The notes beneath the pieces were generated by a model that had not been told where the DNA came from, ran no database searches, and saw only the letters and a program-made list of their open reading frames with translations. From positions 1-34,889 of the forward strand of contig REDE01000069.1 in NCBI GenBank assembly GCA_007693635.1: a stretch of DNA of 34,889 nucleotides, in the 5' to 3' direction. Shown here piece by piece: positions 32,603 to 34,889 of the stretch (the stretch's first letter is position 1; each line of letters begins with the position of its first letter). The DNA is from Flavobacteriales bacterium. GTDB lineage: Bacteria > Bacteroidota > Bacteroidia > Flavobacteriales > Schleiferiaceae. The position numbers and the translations under genes are program-made.

Positions 32603-33844
32603 ATGAACAAGAATCGTCTTTTCTTTCTTTTTTTCGCCAGCATGTTTACTCTATCGTCGATGCTTTTTGCACAAGACGCAGCAGAGTTGCCTGGTGATCC
32701 GGTAAATGGTAAAAAAATATTCAATGCTCAGTGTGGGGCTTGTCACAAACTTGATCGCAGAATGGTCGGTCCAGCTTTGGGTGATATTTCCCAACGTCAT
32801 TCGATGGAATGGATTATAGCATGGACTAGAAACAACGCGGAGTTGCGTGCTTCTGGTGATCGTGCTGCAATTGCCATCTTTGAAGAGTATAATGGTGCGA
32901 TTATGCCCGCCTTTCCTGCGCTCAGCGATCAGGATATCATGGACATTGTCGCCTACACAATCGAAGGTGACCAGAAAAAGGTTGCTGTGGCCTCTGGAGA
33001 TGGAGGCGCGGTTGCTAGTGGGACAGAAGATAAAGGTATGAACATCTGGGTCATTCTAGGTCTTGCTGCCTTTTTAGTTGTTCTCATTGCTATCTTGGTC
33101 AAAGTAAAGAATACCTTAAAGGTAATCAAAGGCGAGCCTACTTCTACCTTACTTGAAGACTCAACAGCTTTTACTCGCGTCGCTGTTCGCAATCGCAAAG
33201 TGATTACAATATTCACTTTGGTTGTTGCGGTGTTTTTGTTGAAAGAGCTTTATTTGGGGCTCATGGGTGTTGGCCTTGAACAAGGTTACCAGCCCGAACA
33301 GCCTATTGCGTTTTCTCACGCACTCCACGCGGGTGAAAACCAAATTGATTGTCAATACTGCCATTACGGAGCAGAAAAAGGTAAGCACTCAAACATTCCA
33401 TCAGTTAGTCTTTGTATGAACTGCCATATGTATGTTCAAGAAGGCTCAAAGTACGGCACAGAAGAGATTGATAAGATTTATGCGGCCGTTGGTTTCGATA
33501 GAGAAACGAGTCAGTATATCGATGGATACGAGCAAAAGCCAGTCAAATGGGTTCGTATTCACAACCTTCCTGACCTAGCTTATTTCAACCATGCGCAGCA
33601 CGTTAATGCCGGTAATATTGAGTGTCAAACTTGCCACGGTCCAGTACAAGAAATGGAGGAGGTCTATCAGTATTCTCCTTTGACTATGGGCTGGTGTATC
33701 AATTGTCACCGTGAAACTGAGGTTGACGTGAAAGACAACGGATATTACGAAGAAATGCACGAGAAGTTAAAAGCTAAACACGGCGATGGCAAGATCACTG
33801 TTGAGATGATCGGAGGCCTTGAATGTGGTAAGTGTCACTATTAA
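32603..33844 (+). CDS. actA: Alternative complex III multiheme cytochrome c subunit (ActA-like)
   Basis: A 413-residue exported c-type cytochrome of the quinol-oxidising alternative complex III. A signal peptide (1-24) is followed by a mono-heme cytochrome c domain with CGACH (44-48) and a probable axial Met101 (AIMPAFPALSD). A transmembrane helix lies at about 147-167, a second hydrophobic helix at about 200-222, then a multiheme region with CQYCH (250), CMNCH (271), CQTCH (341), CINCH (365) and CGKCH (408), ending one residue after the last motif. Six heme sites are therefore visible: the five of the classic ActA core plus the fused N-terminal domain. actB follows after 21 bp. Confidence 0.92.
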   Translation: MNKNRLFFLFFASMFTLSSMLFAQDAAELPGDPVNGKKIFNAQCGACHKLDRRMVGPALGDISQRHSMEWIIAWTRNNAELRASGDRAAIAIFEEYNGAIMPAFPALSDQDIMDIVAYTIEGDQKKVAVASGDGGAVASGTEDKGMNIWVILGLAAFLVVLIAILVKVKNTLKVIKGEPTSTLLEDSTAFTRVAVRNRKVITIFTLVVAVFLLKELYLGLMGVGLEQGYQPEQPIAFSHALHAGENQIDCQYCHYGAEKGKHSNIPSVSLCMNCHMYVQEGSKYGTEEIDKIYAAVGFDRETSQYIDGYEQKPVKWVRIHNLPDLAYFNHAQHVNAGNIECQTCHGPVQEMEEVYQYSPLTMGWCINCHRETEVDVKDNGYYEEMHEKLKAKHGDGKITVEMIGGLECGKCHY

Positions 33845-33865
33845 TACAAACCCATCACTTTAGAT

Positions 33866-34889
33866 ATGGCATCAGAAAAAACCTATTGGAAGGGTATTGA
33901 GGAATTAGATAATCCCTCATTGGTCGATACGTTAAAGCAAAATGAATTCCCAACAGAAATTCCTGTTGACGAGTTTTTGACCCAGCAAGAGCAAAATGGT
34001 TCAAGTACATCACGTCGTGATTTCCTAAAGTTTTTAGGTTTCTCTACAGCTGCTGCTACTTTGGCCGCTTGTGAAGCTCCAGTTGTTGAGTCTATTCCTT
34101 ACGTAGTTGCCCCAGACTCATTGGTTCCGGGTATAGCGAGTTACTACGCATCTACATATGATGATGGCTACGACTTTGCTAGTGTTCTTGTGAAAACTCG
34201 CGAGGGACGCCCTATAAAATTGGATCCAAATTCGGACGCACCTTATTCAGGTAACACCAATGCGCGTGTACAAGCCTCTGTTTTGAATCTTTACGACGCG
34301 ACTCGTTTGCAAGCTCCTTTGAAAGACGGTGAGGCCACTACCTGGTCAGTATTCAATAAGGACGTTAAATCAGCTTTAGAAAAGGCTTCTGCAGCGGGCA
34401 AGCGTATAGTTGTGCTTACTAGCTCCATTAATAGTCCTTCTTCGAAGCGTGCATATGCTGCCTTCGCCGAAACGTATGAAAATGTTTCCCACGTGGCTAT
34501 TGATGCTATTTCTTACAGCAATGCATTGGATGCTTCCGCGAAGGTTTTTGGTAACCGAGCATTCCCATACTTCGATTTCACAAAGGCTTCTCGCATTGTT
34601 TCTGTAGGCGCTGATTTTCTTGGCGATTGGATTGGTCAAGGTGTCTCTGGTGCTTACGCTACACGCCGTAAGCCTGGTAAGGACATGTCGCGCCACATCC
34701 AGATCGAATCAAATATGAGTCTAACGGGCTCAAATGCCGATACTCGTTACCGCGTAAAAACCTCCGAGTATGGAGTAATTTTAGCGGGTCTTTATAATCG
34801 TATCGCATCAGCTACTGGAAATGCAAGTGTAAGTGCCGGAAAGACCTCCATCGAATCACAGCTTGATAGTATAGCTAAAGATTTGTTGG
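33866..34889 (+). CDS. actB: Alternative complex III Fe-S/molybdopterin-oxidoreductase-like subunit (ActB), partial
   Basis: An open frame with no stop before the window ends, so it is absent from the ORF track; 341 codons are visible. It starts MASEKTYWKGIEELDNPSLVD and carries an internal Tat motif TSRRDFLKFLGFS (Arg50/Arg51) behind a 49-residue extension. This is the extended Tat leader known from Bacteroidota ActB proteins. AATLAACEAP looks like a lipobox (Cys69). The following sequence resembles the molybdopterin-oxidoreductase fold (VKTREGRPIKLDPNSDAPYSG), a family in which ActB is thought to have lost the Mo cofactor. The C-terminal ferredoxin-like Fe-S part lies beyond the window. It follows actA by 21 bp as expected for the act operon. 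Confidence 0.92.
   Translation, partial: MASEKTYWKGIEELDNPSLVDTLKQNEFPTEIPVDEFLTQQEQNGSSTSRRDFLKFLGFSTAAATLAACEAPVVESIPYVVAPDSLVPGIASYYASTYDDGYDFASVLVKTREGRPIKLDPNSDAPYSGNTNARVQASVLNLYDATRLQAPLKDGEATTWSVFNKDVKSALEKASAAGKRIVVLTSSINSPSSKRAYAAFAETYENVSHVAIDAISYSNALDASAKVFGNRAFPYFDFTKASRIVSVGADFLGDWIGQGVSGAYATRRKPGKDMSRHIQIESNMSLTGSNADTRYRVKTSEYGVILAGLYNRIASATGNASVSAGKTSIESQLDSIAKDLL

Noticed and set aside
1-34889. Mobile elements, CRISPR arrays, tRNA/rRNA genes, phage genes
   Set aside because: Reading both strands I found no transposase, integrase, spaced repeats or structural RNA genes; the gene content is chromosomal core.

Overview
The window reads as a chromosomal core segment of a Bacteroidota bacterium, most likely a marine or aquatic member of the Flavobacteriales. 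The indications are a DUF2723 membrane protein, a lipoprotein-type TamA homologue (TamL) paired with TamB, the alternative complex III genes actA and actB with an extended Tat leader, a bacterial GGGP synthase, many short SPII lipoproteins, and promoter-like sites of the Bacteroidota type (TTTG or TTG, about 19-21 nt, TAnnTTTG). Shine-Dalgarno sequences are generally not obvious. I saw no insertion sequence, prophage, CRISPR array, rRNA or tRNA.

Layout. 1-1.25 kb: a minus-strand LuxR-type regulator with a degenerate receiver, then mostly empty DNA. 1.25-8.25 kb, plus strand: DUF2723 protein, NodB polysaccharide deacetylase, exonuclease III, an unknown exported protein, GGGP synthase, PnuC and a NadR-type nicotinamide riboside kinase. 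8.4-9.1 kb, minus strand: a lone lipoprotein with its own terminator and promoter. 9.5-12.1 kb, minus strand: paaABCD of the phenylacetyl-CoA epoxidase, with a terminator-like hairpin between paaA and paaB. 12.2-19.3 kb, minus strand: tamB then tamL, overlapping. 19.4-22.2 kb: a small membrane protein diverging from korB plus a DEAD-box helicase. 22.2-29.9 kb, minus strand: sucA-sucB, a terminator, then a second run made of a Cys-rich lipoprotein, a thioredoxin-like membrane protein, a second Cys-rich lipoprotein, folC and an outer-membrane protein. 30.1-31.75 kb, plus strand: an outer-membrane protein and a NYN/cold-shock-domain fusion. 31.8-32.2 kb, minus strand: a SPOR-domain protein. 32.6 kb to the end, plus strand: actA and the first 341 codons of actB, which runs off the window and is absent from the ORF track.

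How the genes fit together. The organism looks like an aerobe: it has a 2-oxoglutarate dehydrogenase (sucAB), a stand-alone 2-oxoacid:ferredoxin oxidoreductase beta subunit, a respiratory alternative complex III and the oxygen-dependent phenylacetyl-CoA epoxidase. PnuC and the kinase form an NAD-precursor salvage pair. TamL/TamB serve outer-membrane biogenesis.

The most unusual items are: two small lipoproteins with nearly superimposable cysteines on either side of a membrane-tethered CPYC thioredoxin-like protein; the NYN-CSD fusion; hairpin terminators that lie inside the coding ends of convergent genes; the intra-operon hairpin after paaA; and korB without its alpha subunit. Most of the rest is ordinary housekeeping content. 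All promoter and terminator calls come from reading by eye, and no database search was possible.
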